Shown here piece by piece: positions 30,349 through 40,960 of a stretch of 64,000 bases of DNA. The notes beneath the pieces are model-generated. The model saw only the letters and a list, made by a program, of their open reading frames with translations. It was not told where the DNA came from and ran no database searches. Origin of the DNA: an uncultured Flammeovirgaceae bacterium (GTDB taxonomy: Bacteria; Bacteroidota; Bacteroidia; Cytophagales; Cyclobacteriaceae); assembly GCA_913045135.1 (NCBI GenBank), contig CAJWQD010000005.1:1-64000 (forward strand). Reading direction: 5' to 3'. Position 1 is the first letter of the stretch. Every line of letters starts with the position of its first letter. Made by a program: the position numbers and the translations under genes.

Positions 30349-30556
30349 TGTACTCAAATACATATATAATGAGGCATCAAGTAAATTAAGATCTCAAATA
30401 AAAATGGTTAGAAATAGAGATAATTCATTCAACGAGGAAATGTTGAAATCCGAATCGTTGAGTTTAAAATTGGATTATTTGAGATTTCAACCTAGTATTA
30501 GATCAATTGGAAAAATTTTAGCAGTTTCTAAAAAACAGAAATTTGAGTCTAATTAA
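30323..30556 (+). CDS. Small protein overlapping the sigma-factor 3' end; anti-sigma-like N-terminal pattern, no TM
   Basis: 77 aa; DVLKYIYNEASSKLRSQIKM...LSLKLDYLRFQPSIRSIGKILAVSKK. Confidence 0.6.
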   Translation: MTSNFTTYDVLKYIYNEASSKLRSQIKMVRNRDNSFNEEMLKSESLSLKLDYLRFQPSIRSIGKILAVSKKQKFESN

Positions 30557-30597
30557 TTTTTATGAGGAGACTTTTTGAATAGTAAACTCTATTATTT

Positions 30598-31257
30598 TTG
30601 ACAATGACTAGAAAAGAAAGGTATCAATTTTTTATCTCTTATTTTTCACAAAATCAGCCAGAGGCAAAGACAGAGCTTAAGTATAGAAACCCCTTCGAAT
30701 TGTTAGTTTCTGTCGTGTTAAGTGCTCAATGTACTGATAAACGGGTAAATATGGTAACAAAAAGTTTATTTGAAGAGTTTCCAACGGCTTCGGTCATGGC
30801 GGCATCAAATTTTGATGTGCTTTTTCCTTACATCCGAAGCATTTCGTATCCCCGTAATAAAACGAAACACTTACTTGGGCTTAGTAGTATGTTAGTCACA
30901 GATTTTGGAGAGGAAGTACCATTAAATATAGATGACTTACAACGAATGCCGGGGGTGGGCAGGAAAACGGCTAATGTGATTGTGTCTGTTTTGGATCAAC
31001 AACCTGCTATGGCGGTTGACACCCATGTTTTCCGTGTTTCTAAGCGTATGGGCTTGGTCACGCTTAAGGCTAAAACTCCTTTAGAGGTAGAGCGGCAGTT
31101 GGTTAAGTACATACCTGATGATTACATTTATAAAGCTCATCATTGGCTTATTCTACATGGGAGATATACTTGTTTGTCTCGAAAACCAAAATGTCAAATT
31201 TGTCCTCTTACCGAGTTTTGTAGATATTATGAACATAATTTTAATGTTGAGAGATAA
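30598..31257 (+). CDS. nth: Endonuclease III
   Basis: HhH LQRMPGVGRKTANVIVS, VDTHVFRVSKRMG, 4Fe-4S CLSRKPKCQICPLTEFC. Confidence 0.97.
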   Translation: MTMTRKERYQFFISYFSQNQPEAKTELKYRNPFELLVSVVLSAQCTDKRVNMVTKSLFEEFPTASVMAASNFDVLFPYIRSISYPRNKTKHLLGLSSMLVTDFGEEVPLNIDDLQRMPGVGRKTANVIVSVLDQQPAMAVDTHVFRVSKRMGLVTLKAKTPLEVERQLVKYIPDDYIYKAHHWLILHGRYTCLSRKPKCQICPLTEFCRYYEHNFNVER

Positions 31258-31363
31258 ATACCATGAATTTGAAAATTGTATGATTTTTATCGTTTTAATT
31301 TGATTAAGATTTTTGAATGTGAAACACGAATAAGACTACATTAATAATAAACCTCAATTTTAG

Positions 31364-33535
31364 ATGTATAAAAGACAAAAATTGTATTTTTTATTTTTTG
31401 TAATAAAGGCTAAGAAATATATTCTATTCAGTATTTTATTTATGAGGTTAATTATACCCAGCTTTGGACAAGGAACTTTCGAAGAGAGTCCTTTTGTAGA
31501 TATGATTTTCAAAATAGATACCTCAGTTTATACTTGGGGGGAAAATGCAATGATGATTAATGGGGAAATGCAATTACCTTTCTATTATGATTCAGAGAAT
31601 GAGGTAGCTGAGGTGGAGATGAAATTGGCTGGGTATGCTGATGCTGCTGCCATTCAATTAAAGGTTTCTAATGATTATATCTTGGTAGATTCTTTATTGG
31701 CCATTGATGATCACCTCCGGTTCAAGGTTAAATTCAAAGATTTAACTTCTTCGAATTTTTTAAAATTTGTTTTCAAGGATCAAATGGATTCGGCTACAAC
31801 TCAATTTTATGATCTTGGTCTTTTTCCGCATACGCAAACCCGTCTTCAAATGATCTCATCAGGTAGTGAATTTTTTATTGGGGAAGAGCAAATACTCGAT
31901 GTATCGGTCAGCAATATCGATAATTTGAAGATCAACAATCAATGGGTGACTGATGATAAAGCAAATTATTTGATTCGCAAATATAATGACCAATTGAGGG
32001 TACACTTTCTTCCTAAAAAAAAAGGTTTGTATACTTGGAACGTCAGAATTCCTCTTAGAAAGCCGGAAATAGTGGGAGAAACTATGGTATTTGAATCTGC
32101 CCCTCTAATTAAAAGGTTTGAGATTAAAAGCGGGCGCATTGCTTTTTTAAACATCAATCAATTAGAAATTACTCCGTCTGAAGATGCCCAAAAACCTAAC
32201 ATCATTCAAATCGATAATAATGCAAGGCTTTCTTTGGAAAAAACTTATCGCATAGAGGATCAAGAGGCACCTGGAGGAGCCTTGATTGCAGAGCTTTATA
32301 CCCAGTCAAGTTTGAGCAATGGGAAAGTATTGGCTAATCTGAGAACCTATGCCTACCATCAAAAGTCTAAAGGGTATCTTTATTTAAAACAGAATGATAA
32401 GGCCTTATTTGTAACCAATTTTGACATTACACCACGAACTAAAATTGAGTCAATTTATATCCAAAGACCTGGGAAAAATTGGGAAAAAACCCAAAAGATT
32501 TATCCAGGAGAAAAATTTAATATTAGACTTGAGGGACAAGGATTGCACAAAGGGGAATTTACTTTTGAAGGTATTTATCAGCAGCAATATGATTCTTTAC
32601 TGAAAAATGAAAATGATATTCAATTTAGGATAGAGGTCCCCTTAGATGTTTTATCAAATACTGTGGAAATTTATAATCATAGTAGTAGTACCGGTTTAAA
32701 ACTAAATGTAAAAGAGTATCAAAAGCCAAAAGAGTTAGATTTTGTGATTTTAGATATTGACGGGAGTGATTATCCTGTCAATATATTAGATAAGCCAATT
32801 TATTATGAAAAGACTATTACGGATTTAGTTATTAAGTTCGACGAGAATAGGATTGATTTTTCTAATAAGCTTTTTGGAAAGCAGTTTTTGGAAATAGATG
32901 TAAAGATTAAAAACAAGTCTGGAAATATTATTGAGTTGTATGAATTTGAAGATATAATTGTTTGTCCGGGGACATTCTCGCCAAGAGGGGATCGGTATGA
33001 TAAAAGTGACTGTACTGCGAATACTATTAATTTGAATAATTTCATTAAGAACAAAACTTCCCAACTGCCTGAATGGGCTCAAATAGAATTAGACATCAAG
33101 CACAAAAATAATGCATATGAGGCCATTAGATTAAATAGGAAAGTTATTATTGTACTGAAAAGAGCAAATAGTTATGATATTGATGTTTCTTTTCCTGCTG
33201 GCTTGTTGGTGCTTAAATTTGATGAGCGATCAGATTTTGCCAACTTTGGTGGTGTCAGCTTGGCGATGATGGCCCAAATGAGTTTTTATCAACCGGGTAA
33301 GTTCGCAGAATATCGCCCCTATAAAATTGGTGCAGGATTCATTTTCTTGAATGCTTTTAGTTTTGACGAGAATGACTCTCGGGGGCGAGATGTGGGTTTG
33401 GTCGTTTTAGGTTCAGTTTATCCCATTTCAAGAGAAAAAAAATTAACCTTTCCGTTGTATGCAGGTTTCGGATATTTCTTACAAGAAAAAATTCCATTTT
33501 TTATGCTTGGACCAGGTATTCAAGTTAGGTTTTAG
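31364..33535 (+). CDS. Exported protein of unknown function with C-terminal outer-membrane-like domain
   Basis: 723 aa clean ORF; hydrophobic leader; C-terminal strand pattern ending GPGIQVRF. Confidence 0.8.
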   Translation: MYKRQKLYFLFFVIKAKKYILFSILFMRLIIPSFGQGTFEESPFVDMIFKIDTSVYTWGENAMMINGEMQLPFYYDSENEVAEVEMKLAGYADAAAIQLKVSNDYILVDSLLAIDDHLRFKVKFKDLTSSNFLKFVFKDQMDSATTQFYDLGLFPHTQTRLQMISSGSEFFIGEEQILDVSVSNIDNLKINNQWVTDDKANYLIRKYNDQLRVHFLPKKKGLYTWNVRIPLRKPEIVGETMVFESAPLIKRFEIKSGRIAFLNINQLEITPSEDAQKPNIIQIDNNARLSLEKTYRIEDQEAPGGALIAELYTQSSLSNGKVLANLRTYAYHQKSKGYLYLKQNDKALFVTNFDITPRTKIESIYIQRPGKNWEKTQKIYPGEKFNIRLEGQGLHKGEFTFEGIYQQQYDSLLKNENDIQFRIEVPLDVLSNTVEIYNHSSSTGLKLNVKEYQKPKELDFVILDIDGSDYPVNILDKPIYYEKTITDLVIKFDENRIDFSNKLFGKQFLEIDVKIKNKSGNIIELYEFEDIIVCPGTFSPRGDRYDKSDCTANTINLNNFIKNKTSQLPEWAQIELDIKHKNNAYEAIRLNRKVIIVLKRANSYDIDVSFPAGLLVLKFDERSDFANFGGVSLAMMAQMSFYQPGKFAEYRPYKIGAGFIFLNAFSFDENDSRGRDVGLVVLGSVYPISREKKLTFPLYAGFGYFLQEKIPFFMLGPGIQVRF

Positions 33536-34442
33536 GATCCTTTTTAAAGTATTCAACAGTAAAAACACCCATCATTGCAATGATACTACCGAGTAGCTGG
33601 AGAGAAGATAATCTTTCTTCTAAAAATAAATAAGCAAGCATGATGGTAGAAATGGGTCCTATACTGCCAAAAATTGAGTACTGATTGGCACCCAGCTCTT
33701 TTATGGCATATGATATCAAAAAAGAAGGAATTACGGTAGAAAAAAGAGCAATTAGTAAACCATAAATATATACCTCTTTAGGGAAAATGAGCACGTTAAC
33801 ATTCATTTTAGATTCTATCATGAATTGGGTGATGATCAAGATCGAAGATACAATCATTACATACGAAGTGAATCTAATTGCCCCAAATTTTGGAATGAGC
33901 CAGCCGCTTCCAAAAACATAAGAAGCATAAGTAACTGCACTCAGCAGCACTAACAAGGATCCTCTCAGTGCAGTTGAGGGGTTATTTATTTCGATTTCAG
34001 GCAAAAAAACCATGCAGATACCTAAATATGTAACAAGAATGGCGTACAATTGATAGCGACTGATTTTTATTTTTAAAAAAATAAAGGAGAGAATAACAAC
34101 AAAGGTGGGGTAGGTAAATAAAATCAGTCGCTCCAAACTTGCTTTAATATATTCCAACCCCTTAAAATCAAAATAGCTGGCTAAATAATAACCAAGAAAT
34201 CCGAAAAGAAGGGTCCATAAGTAATCATTTTTTGTAGCAGTTACTTTTTCTTGATTCTTATAAAAGGCAAAGAATAAGTAAAAGGGGAGTGAAAAAGTCA
34301 TTCTTAAGAGTAGTAGACTGATGGCATCTACCTCATATTGATAGGCTAACTTAGCAAATATGGCTTTGGTTGAAAATAAGATAATTCCAGTCAATCCTAA
34401 TCCTATAACGATTTGACGGGTTATCATTATTTTTGATTTCAA
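33525..34442 (-). CDS. EamA/DMT family transporter
   Basis: About ten TM helices with internal duplication; LGANQYSIFGSIGPISTIMLAYLFLEERLS. Confidence 0.92.
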   Translation of the reverse strand: MKSKIMITRQIVIGLGLTGIILFSTKAIFAKLAYQYEVDAISLLLLRMTFSLPFYLFFAFYKNQEKVTATKNDYLWTLLFGFLGYYLASYFDFKGLEYIKASLERLILFTYPTFVVILSFIFLKIKISRYQLYAILVTYLGICMVFLPEIEINNPSTALRGSLLVLLSAVTYASYVFGSGWLIPKFGAIRFTSYVMIVSSILIITQFMIESKMNVNVLIFPKEVYIYGLLIALFSTVIPSFLISYAIKELGANQYSIFGSIGPISTIMLAYLFLEERLSSLQLLGSIIAMMGVFTVEYFKKDPKT

Positions 34443-35059
34443 TCGAGTACTTTTCCTTCTATGTTCGTATCTTCTTCAACAAAAAATGATTTTTGGTAAA
34501 TCAGTATGATGAAGACACTTATAAATATGGAGGCGTCAGCAATATTGAATACTGGCCATAAAGACATATATTCTCCACCAAGAATTGGGAGCCAATTAGG
34601 CAAATGACCTTCCCAAATATCGATGTAGAACATATCAATAACTTGACCATAAAACCAAGGGGTGGGAGCATCAAAGGGGGCATTGTCTAAAAAGTATCCA
34701 TAGAAGATGGAGTCAATTAAATTACCAATTGCACCTCCCAAGATTAGGCCTATACAGATGAGTAAGCCATTACTCATAGGTTTCTTGTACATTAGGAATA
34801 AATAATATCCGATTGCGACCATGGCAATAAGTCTGAATAATGTTAAAATGACTTTGGCATGTTCAAAAGGTAGCTCCATTCCGAAGGCCATTCCAGGATT
34901 CGTAAGATAATGTAGTTTAAAAAAATTCCCCAAGATTTTTATTTGTCCACTAGAGCCTAATACCATATATTGGTGGACCAGCATTTTTACTATTTGATCT
35001 AAGATTATCACGACTAAACTTACTCCGTAATACTTTAATAATCCTAAATTATTTTTCAT
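34439..35059 (-). CDS. lspA: Lipoprotein signal peptidase II
   Basis: LGGAIGNLIDSIFYGYFLDN and VFNIADASIFISV catalytic Asp motifs. Confidence 0.96.
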   Translation of the reverse strand: MKNNLGLLKYYGVSLVVIILDQIVKMLVHQYMVLGSSGQIKILGNFFKLHYLTNPGMAFGMELPFEHAKVILTLFRLIAMVAIGYYLFLMYKKPMSNGLLICIGLILGGAIGNLIDSIFYGYFLDNAPFDAPTPWFYGQVIDMFYIDIWEGHLPNWLPILGGEYMSLWPVFNIADASIFISVFIILIYQKSFFVEEDTNIEGKVLD

Positions 35060-38000
35060 AGGTTATAACATTCAATTGGATAATGATTTCAGTACCATCG
35101 ATATCTACAGAAATTCCATTAGGAAGATTGGTATTAAATAGAATAGTTTTTGCCTGAGTTTCCTGTTGAATTGATTCTTGATGCACTTCCATGGCTTCTC
35201 GTACGAGTTTATTCTGAGTAGTGTAGAGGATATCAATTTTATCCTTTACTTCTAAATTTTGATCTTTTCGGAGGTTTTGAATTCTATTGACAAGATCTCT
35301 TGACAGACCTTCTTTTTTCAGGGCATCTGTTAAATTAATATCGAGCGCAACCGTCAGTCCGTCTTCAGAAGCTACTAGCCAGCCAGGAATATCCTGAGAG
35401 TTAATTTCTACATCATTCAATTTTAATTCAATGATTTCACCTTCAACTTCAATGCTAAAGGATCCATTGCTTTCAAATTGAGCAATGTCTTCTTGATTTA
35501 AGATATTTATTTTAGGCGTTATTGATTTCAGTTTAGGGCCAAACTTTATACCTAGGGTTCTGAAATTAGGCTTAATTTTTTTAATTAAAATTCCGGTATC
35601 ATCTTCCAAATAGTCAATGGTTTTAACATTAGTTTCATTAATGATGAGATCTTCAACTTTTTTCAATCTGCTTTTATCAGTTTGACTCAAGACAGGTATT
35701 AAAATTTTGCTAAGAGGTTGTCTGACTTTAATTTTTTGTTTTTTTCTTAATGAATGAACTAAAGAGGAAGCGAGCTGTGCCAATCTCATACGGGCCTCTA
35801 ATTCAGTATCAATGGCTGCCTCATTGATTAATGGGAAATGTTCCAAGTGTACTGAATCATTCTTAGATAACTTTGTAACAGAGTTAAGGTCTAAAAATAA
35901 TTTTTCAGCATAGAAGGGCGCGATGGGTGCCATGAGCTGTGCGATCGTGTGAAGACAAGTGTAAAGGGTTTGGTAAGCTCCTTCTTTGTTAGAGTTGTAA
36001 TCACCTATCCAAAACCTTTTTCTATTTAATCGAACATACCAATTACTTAGATCATTGACCGTAAATGATTGAATTGCACGTGCGGCTTTTGTGGGTTCGT
36101 AATCATCATAATATCGATCTACTTCTCGGGCAATAGAATTGAGTCGACTGATGATCCATAAATCACTCTCCGTTTTTTCAGCAAAAGCAAGGCCTATTTC
36201 TTTGAAATTGAATGCATCCAAGTTGGCATAAAGAGCAAAAAAGGAATAGGTATTGGAAAGGGTCCCAAAAAACTTTCTTTGTACATCTAAGATGCCTTTG
36301 ACATCAAATTTCAGGTTATCCCATGGGTTTGCATTGCTAATCATGTACCATCGGGTGGCATCAGGACCATACTTTTCTATTACTTCGAAAGGATTTACAG
36401 CATTACCCAATCGCTTTGACATCTTATTCCCATTTTTATCTAATACCAGTCCGTTGGCGATGACGTTTTTGAAGGCTACATTATCATAAAGTAAGGAGGA
36501 AATAGCGTGCAAGGTAAAAAACCAGCCTCGGGTTTGATCTATTCCCTCAGCAATAAAATTAGCTGGATAATTAGATTTGAAAAGGTTTTGATTTTCGAAA
36601 GGATAATGCCATTGAGCATAGGGCATGGCCCCTGAGTCAAACCATACGTCAATTAAATCAGGTTCACGGTACATGGGCTGACCTGAAGGACTGATTAAAA
36701 TGATCTCATCAACAAATGGGCGATGCAAGTCAAGGTTTTCCGGCAAGCTTTCTGACATAAGGCCTGCGGTAACGGCTTGATCAACCTCAGTACGTAGTTC
36801 AGCAATGCTGCCAATACATTTTTTTTCACTCTTATCAACGGTGACCCATATAGGAAGGGGCGTTCCCCAGTATCTTGATCTACTCAAATTCCAATCTACC
36901 AGATTTTCCAACCAATTTCCAAACCTTCCCTTACCTGTAGATTTTGGTTTCCAGTTGATGGTATTATTTAAATCAACTAAGCGACTTTTCAAGGCGGTAG
37001 TTTTTATAAACCAAGAATCTAAAGGATAATAAAGGATGGGTTTATCTGTTCGCCAGCAATGAGGATAAGAGTGCTCATATTTTTCCACTTTGAAAGCTAG
37101 ATTTTCTTTCTTGAGTTTAATGGCGATCAGGACGTCGGTTGACTTGAAGTTAGAATCTTTACGAACGGCATCTGAATAATATTCTTCTCGCACGTATTTT
37201 CCAGCAAAATCAGTAACCTCTGCAACAAAACATCCTTTTCGATCAACTAGAGGTACTTCGACTCCTTGATCATCAAGCACCATTACTGCGGGTACATTAT
37301 TTTTCTGACTGATTCTAAAGTCATCGGCACCAAAAACTGAGGCCGTATGTACCACGCCAGTCCCATCCTCTGTTGAGACAAAGTCTCCAGAAATGACTCT
37401 AAATCCATTTTCATTCAACAATTCATTGGTGACATAAGGCATCAATTGTTCGTAGCGAATCTCTAAAAGGTCTTTTCCTGTGAACTCACTGATTAGTTTC
37501 CAAGGAATGAGTTTATCACCTGCTTGATAGGCATTTAACTCAATGTGATTGGCTTTTTCTGAAAAAAAATTATTGATTAATTCTTTGGCTAATATGACCG
37601 ATACGGCTTGATAAGTATAGGGGTTAAAGGTAGCGATTTTTACATACTGAATTTTATCGCCAATAGCTAAAGCACAGTTTGAAGGCAAGGTCCAAGGCGT
37701 AGTTGTCCAGGCTAGGATTCGAACATCTTCGTTTTCTTTATCAAACAAGAAGGCTGACCTTTGACTTGGCTTTACCTTAAATTGGGCTACTACCGAAGTA
37801 TCTTTGATGTTTTGATAGGTTCCCGGTTGATTCAGCTCGTGTGAGCTTAAGCCAGTGCCTGCCGCGGGAGAAAAGGGTTGGACCGTATAGCCCTTGTATA
37901 GCAAATCCTTTTCATAAAGTTTCTTTAACAAATACCAAATACTTTCTATATAATTTGTATCGAAGGTCATGTAGGGACTTTCTAAGTCGACCCAATAGCC

Positions 38001-38417
38001 AATTTGACGTGTCAATTCATCCCATTCACTTTTAAACTTCATTACAGCCGCCTTACATTTTTTATTGTAGTCAGCGATACTAATTTTTTTACCAATGTCG
38101 TCTTTAGTAATCCCCAGTTCCTTCTCAACTTGAAGTTCAACAGGAAGACCGTGGGTATCCCATCCTCCTTTTCTTTTGACCTGAAATCCTTTTTGAGTTT
38201 TATATCTACAAAAAATATCTTTGACAGCTCTTGCCATTACATGGTGGATACCAGGGGTACCGTTGGCTGAGGGAGGGCCTTCAAAAAATGTAAAAGAAGG
38301 GGCGTCTGCTCGATTAGTAATAGTTTTGGAAAAGATATTGTTTTCTTCCCAAAAGGCACGAATTTCTTTACCCACTTCTGGATAATTGGTTTTTTTATAT
38401 TCTGGAAACTTGACCAT
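35049..38417 (-). CDS. ileS: Isoleucyl-tRNA synthetase (eukaryotic-like IleS2 type)
   Basis: GIHHVMARAVKDIFCRYKTQKGFQVKRKGGWDTHGLPVE; KMSKRLGN; 1122 aa. Confidence 0.97.
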   Translation of the reverse strand: MVKFPEYKKTNYPEVGKEIRAFWEENNIFSKTITNRADAPSFTFFEGPPSANGTPGIHHVMARAVKDIFCRYKTQKGFQVKRKGGWDTHGLPVELQVEKELGITKDDIGKKISIADYNKKCKAAVMKFKSEWDELTRQIGYWVDLESPYMTFDTNYIESIWYLLKKLYEKDLLYKGYTVQPFSPAAGTGLSSHELNQPGTYQNIKDTSVVAQFKVKPSQRSAFLFDKENEDVRILAWTTTPWTLPSNCALAIGDKIQYVKIATFNPYTYQAVSVILAKELINNFFSEKANHIELNAYQAGDKLIPWKLISEFTGKDLLEIRYEQLMPYVTNELLNENGFRVISGDFVSTEDGTGVVHTASVFGADDFRISQKNNVPAVMVLDDQGVEVPLVDRKGCFVAEVTDFAGKYVREEYYSDAVRKDSNFKSTDVLIAIKLKKENLAFKVEKYEHSYPHCWRTDKPILYYPLDSWFIKTTALKSRLVDLNNTINWKPKSTGKGRFGNWLENLVDWNLSRSRYWGTPLPIWVTVDKSEKKCIGSIAELRTEVDQAVTAGLMSESLPENLDLHRPFVDEIILISPSGQPMYREPDLIDVWFDSGAMPYAQWHYPFENQNLFKSNYPANFIAEGIDQTRGWFFTLHAISSLLYDNVAFKNVIANGLVLDKNGNKMSKRLGNAVNPFEVIEKYGPDATRWYMISNANPWDNLKFDVKGILDVQRKFFGTLSNTYSFFALYANLDAFNFKEIGLAFAEKTESDLWIISRLNSIAREVDRYYDDYEPTKAARAIQSFTVNDLSNWYVRLNRKRFWIGDYNSNKEGAYQTLYTCLHTIAQLMAPIAPFYAEKLFLDLNSVTKLSKNDSVHLEHFPLINEAAIDTELEARMRLAQLASSLVHSLRKKQKIKVRQPLSKILIPVLSQTDKSRLKKVEDLIINETNVKTIDYLEDDTGILIKKIKPNFRTLGIKFGPKLKSITPKINILNQEDIAQFESNGSFSIEVEGEIIELKLNDVEINSQDIPGWLVASEDGLTVALDINLTDALKKEGLSRDLVNRIQNLRKDQNLEVKDKIDILYTTQNKLVREAMEVHQESIQQETQAKTILFNTNLPNGISVDIDGTEIIIQLNVITYEK

Positions 38418-38460
38418 TAAAAAAGCTTTTTATTAATTTCAAATTCATGCAAGGCATTAT

Positions 38461-40824
38461 TTAGATTTCTTTTTCCCTATCTCTAAACTCTGGAAATTGT
38501 TCAATAAGAGGATGTTTGTTTGTGTTCCTTTTGCCACTATCAAATTGTAGCAATAAGGCAGGTAACACCGTCAAATTCGTAATCATAGCAAACAATAGGG
38601 TAATCGATGTCAGTTTGCCCAAAGCGACTGTACCACCAAAACCTGAGACAGAAAAAATCACAAATCCACAAAAAAGAATAATAGAAGTGTAAACCATACT
38701 AGCACCCGTTTCTTTAAGACTTTTACTGATGGCTAAATCAACATTAAATTTATTACTAAAAAGTTCTTGTCGATATTTTGCTAAAAAGTGAATGCTGTCA
38801 TCCACCGAGATGCCAAAGGCAATGCTAAAAACTAAGGCCGTACTGGGTTTTAAAGGGATACCAAAATAACCCATGATGGCACCTGTGATAAGTAGTGGGA
38901 TAACGTTAGGAATCAAAGAAATGATAATCATTTTTAAATTCCTGAACAATAAGCCCATGATTATTGCGATTACTAAAAAGGCAACAATCATCGAGCTAAT
39001 CAAATTATCAATCAAAAATTTATTCCCTTTGATAAAGGTAATTGTGGTCCCCGTTACTGCCAGGTTCATTTTTGTGTCTGAAAAAAGAGATTCAATCTTA
39101 GGCCTAATAATACATGAAATTAGAGAATCCATTTTGTTTGATCCAATATCAGCCACTTTTAGAGAAATCCTCATTTTTTGTTTATTGTCATCCATAAAAT
39201 TATGGGAAAAGTCATCTTGATCCGGATTTGAGGATAAGTATTTAAAAATGAAACCTAGATCTCGCTTATTGGGTAGGGCGTAAAATTTTGGATTTTGATT
39301 ATAAAAAGCTTGTCTGGCAGCCTTGATAAAGCTGACTAGGGATACGGGTTGAGAGATGTAAGGGATATCATCTAAAAAGGCTTCAAACTCATTTATTTTT
39401 TTTAGATTTTTTAAATTTTGAACTCCTTTTTTAGTTCCTGTATCCACAATGATCTCCAGTGGCATAATTCCACTGAATTGAGCTTCAAAAAAATTCAAAT
39501 CTTGAATCAAAGGGCTATCTTTAGCAAGATCATCGACCATAAAAGATACTGAATTAATCTTGGATACACCGATTACTGACATCCCAATTATAATGAGGGT
39601 AGTCAGAAAGATGAAAATTTGCTTTTTGTGGACTAGAAAATCAAGGTAACTTAACAATTCAGCAATGAATTTGAAATCCAGATGCTTTAGATTTCTATTA
39701 GAAGGGGGCTTCAAGTAGGAAAATAGGGAAGGGATAAGGATGATACTAACAAGAAAGGTTGCCATGATATTGAGTCCAGCTACGATACCAAATTCAGCTA
39801 AAATTTTAATATCCGTCATTATTAAAACAAAAAATCCAACTGCAGTAGTGAAATTTGTAATTAGGGTTACTATTCCAATTTTCCTTATAATACTGGTCAA
39901 CGCCCTAATTTGATCTCCATGGCGTGCATATTCATGGTGATATTTATTGAGCATGTATACGCTGTTCGGAATGCCTATCACGACAATAATTGAGGGTAAA
40001 AGGCCCGTTAGCGCAGTAATTTTGAATCCGAATAAAGAGACGCAGCCAAGTGTCCAGATAACCATAGTTAAAATAACAATCAAAGGGAACAATACTGCCT
40101 TTAAAGAACGGAAAAACATAAAAAGTACGATACCTGTAATAATAATGGAATAAATTAAAAATCGGGTCAGTTCACTTTTGATGGTAATCATATTGGAGTA
40201 ACGAACATAGGGTAATCCAGCAAAATGAATTTTAATGCCAGAGACTTCTTCAAAACGCTGACCTGCACTCACCAAATCAAAAATCAGATCATTTCTATTT
40301 TTTGAATTAAAGACCTCTTTGTCTAGGGTTACTAGTAATAGTGTAGCACCTGTTCGTTCGTTGATCAATTGTCCACTGTAAAATTTGAGAGTTAAAGCCT
40401 CTTTAAGTAAGCTATCTAAACTCATTTGTTTTTTTAAAATGTCGCCAAAAAGCGGAACAATGTTAAATTTCTTTTCAACCCTATCCGCTTCTAGCTTTTG
40501 CAAGGTGGGAATTCCTAAAACGGCAGTTACACCATTTAAGTCCTTAAGTTCATCTGCGAGGGTAAGAAATCTATTGAAATTTTTAAGTTCAAAAAGGGAG
40601 CTATCTTGAACACCAATGGCCATTATATTTCCATCTTCCCCAAAGAGTTCTTTGAAGGCCTGAAGATTTATCATTTCGGTATCATCCTCTGGAACAACGC
40701 TGGCTAAATCATATGAGATTTCTATGAATTGTAAATGATATCCCATGAAGGCCGTTATCGCAGCAATGATGATGACTAATCCAAGCCTGCATTTAAGTAT
40801 GATTTCAGCTATTAATTTCCACAT
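38461..40824 (-). CDS. RND/MMPL superfamily transporter
   Basis: Two internal repeats of the SSD-like TM bundle (GLLPSIIVVIGIPNSVYMLNKYHHEYARHG; FSIAFGISVDDSIHFLAKYRQE); start likely ATG at 40824 (MWKLIAEII). Confidence 0.93.
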   Translation of the reverse strand: MWKLIAEIILKCRLGLVIIIAAITAFMGYHLQFIEISYDLASVVPEDDTEMINLQAFKELFGEDGNIMAIGVQDSSLFELKNFNRFLTLADELKDLNGVTAVLGIPTLQKLEADRVEKKFNIVPLFGDILKKQMSLDSLLKEALTLKFYSGQLINERTGATLLLVTLDKEVFNSKNRNDLIFDLVSAGQRFEEVSGIKIHFAGLPYVRYSNMITIKSELTRFLIYSIIITGIVLFMFFRSLKAVLFPLIVILTMVIWTLGCVSLFGFKITALTGLLPSIIVVIGIPNSVYMLNKYHHEYARHGDQIRALTSIIRKIGIVTLITNFTTAVGFFVLIMTDIKILAEFGIVAGLNIMATFLVSIILIPSLFSYLKPPSNRNLKHLDFKFIAELLSYLDFLVHKKQIFIFLTTLIIIGMSVIGVSKINSVSFMVDDLAKDSPLIQDLNFFEAQFSGIMPLEIIVDTGTKKGVQNLKNLKKINEFEAFLDDIPYISQPVSLVSFIKAARQAFYNQNPKFYALPNKRDLGFIFKYLSSNPDQDDFSHNFMDDNKQKMRISLKVADIGSNKMDSLISCIIRPKIESLFSDTKMNLAVTGTTITFIKGNKFLIDNLISSMIVAFLVIAIIMGLLFRNLKMIIISLIPNVIPLLITGAIMGYFGIPLKPSTALVFSIAFGISVDDSIHFLAKYRQELFSNKFNVDLAISKSLKETGASMVYTSIILFCGFVIFSVSGFGGTVALGKLTSITLLFAMITNLTVLPALLLQFDSGKRNTNKHPLIEQFPEFRDREKEI

Positions 40825-40960
40825 AATAATAGACCACAAAGTTAATTATTTTATTGAGGATGATACTGTTTGATCATAACTGCTTTTATTGATTTCTGCA
40901 CATGAGGAATATTTTAAGACTTAAAGTTTTATTTAGATCCTCAAAAGTGAGAGTTAAAAT

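Noticed and set aside
37721-37745. GGATTCGAAC string resembling a tRNA T-arm
   Set aside because: Lies within conserved ileS coding sequence (VRILAWTTTPW) with no cloverleaf around it.
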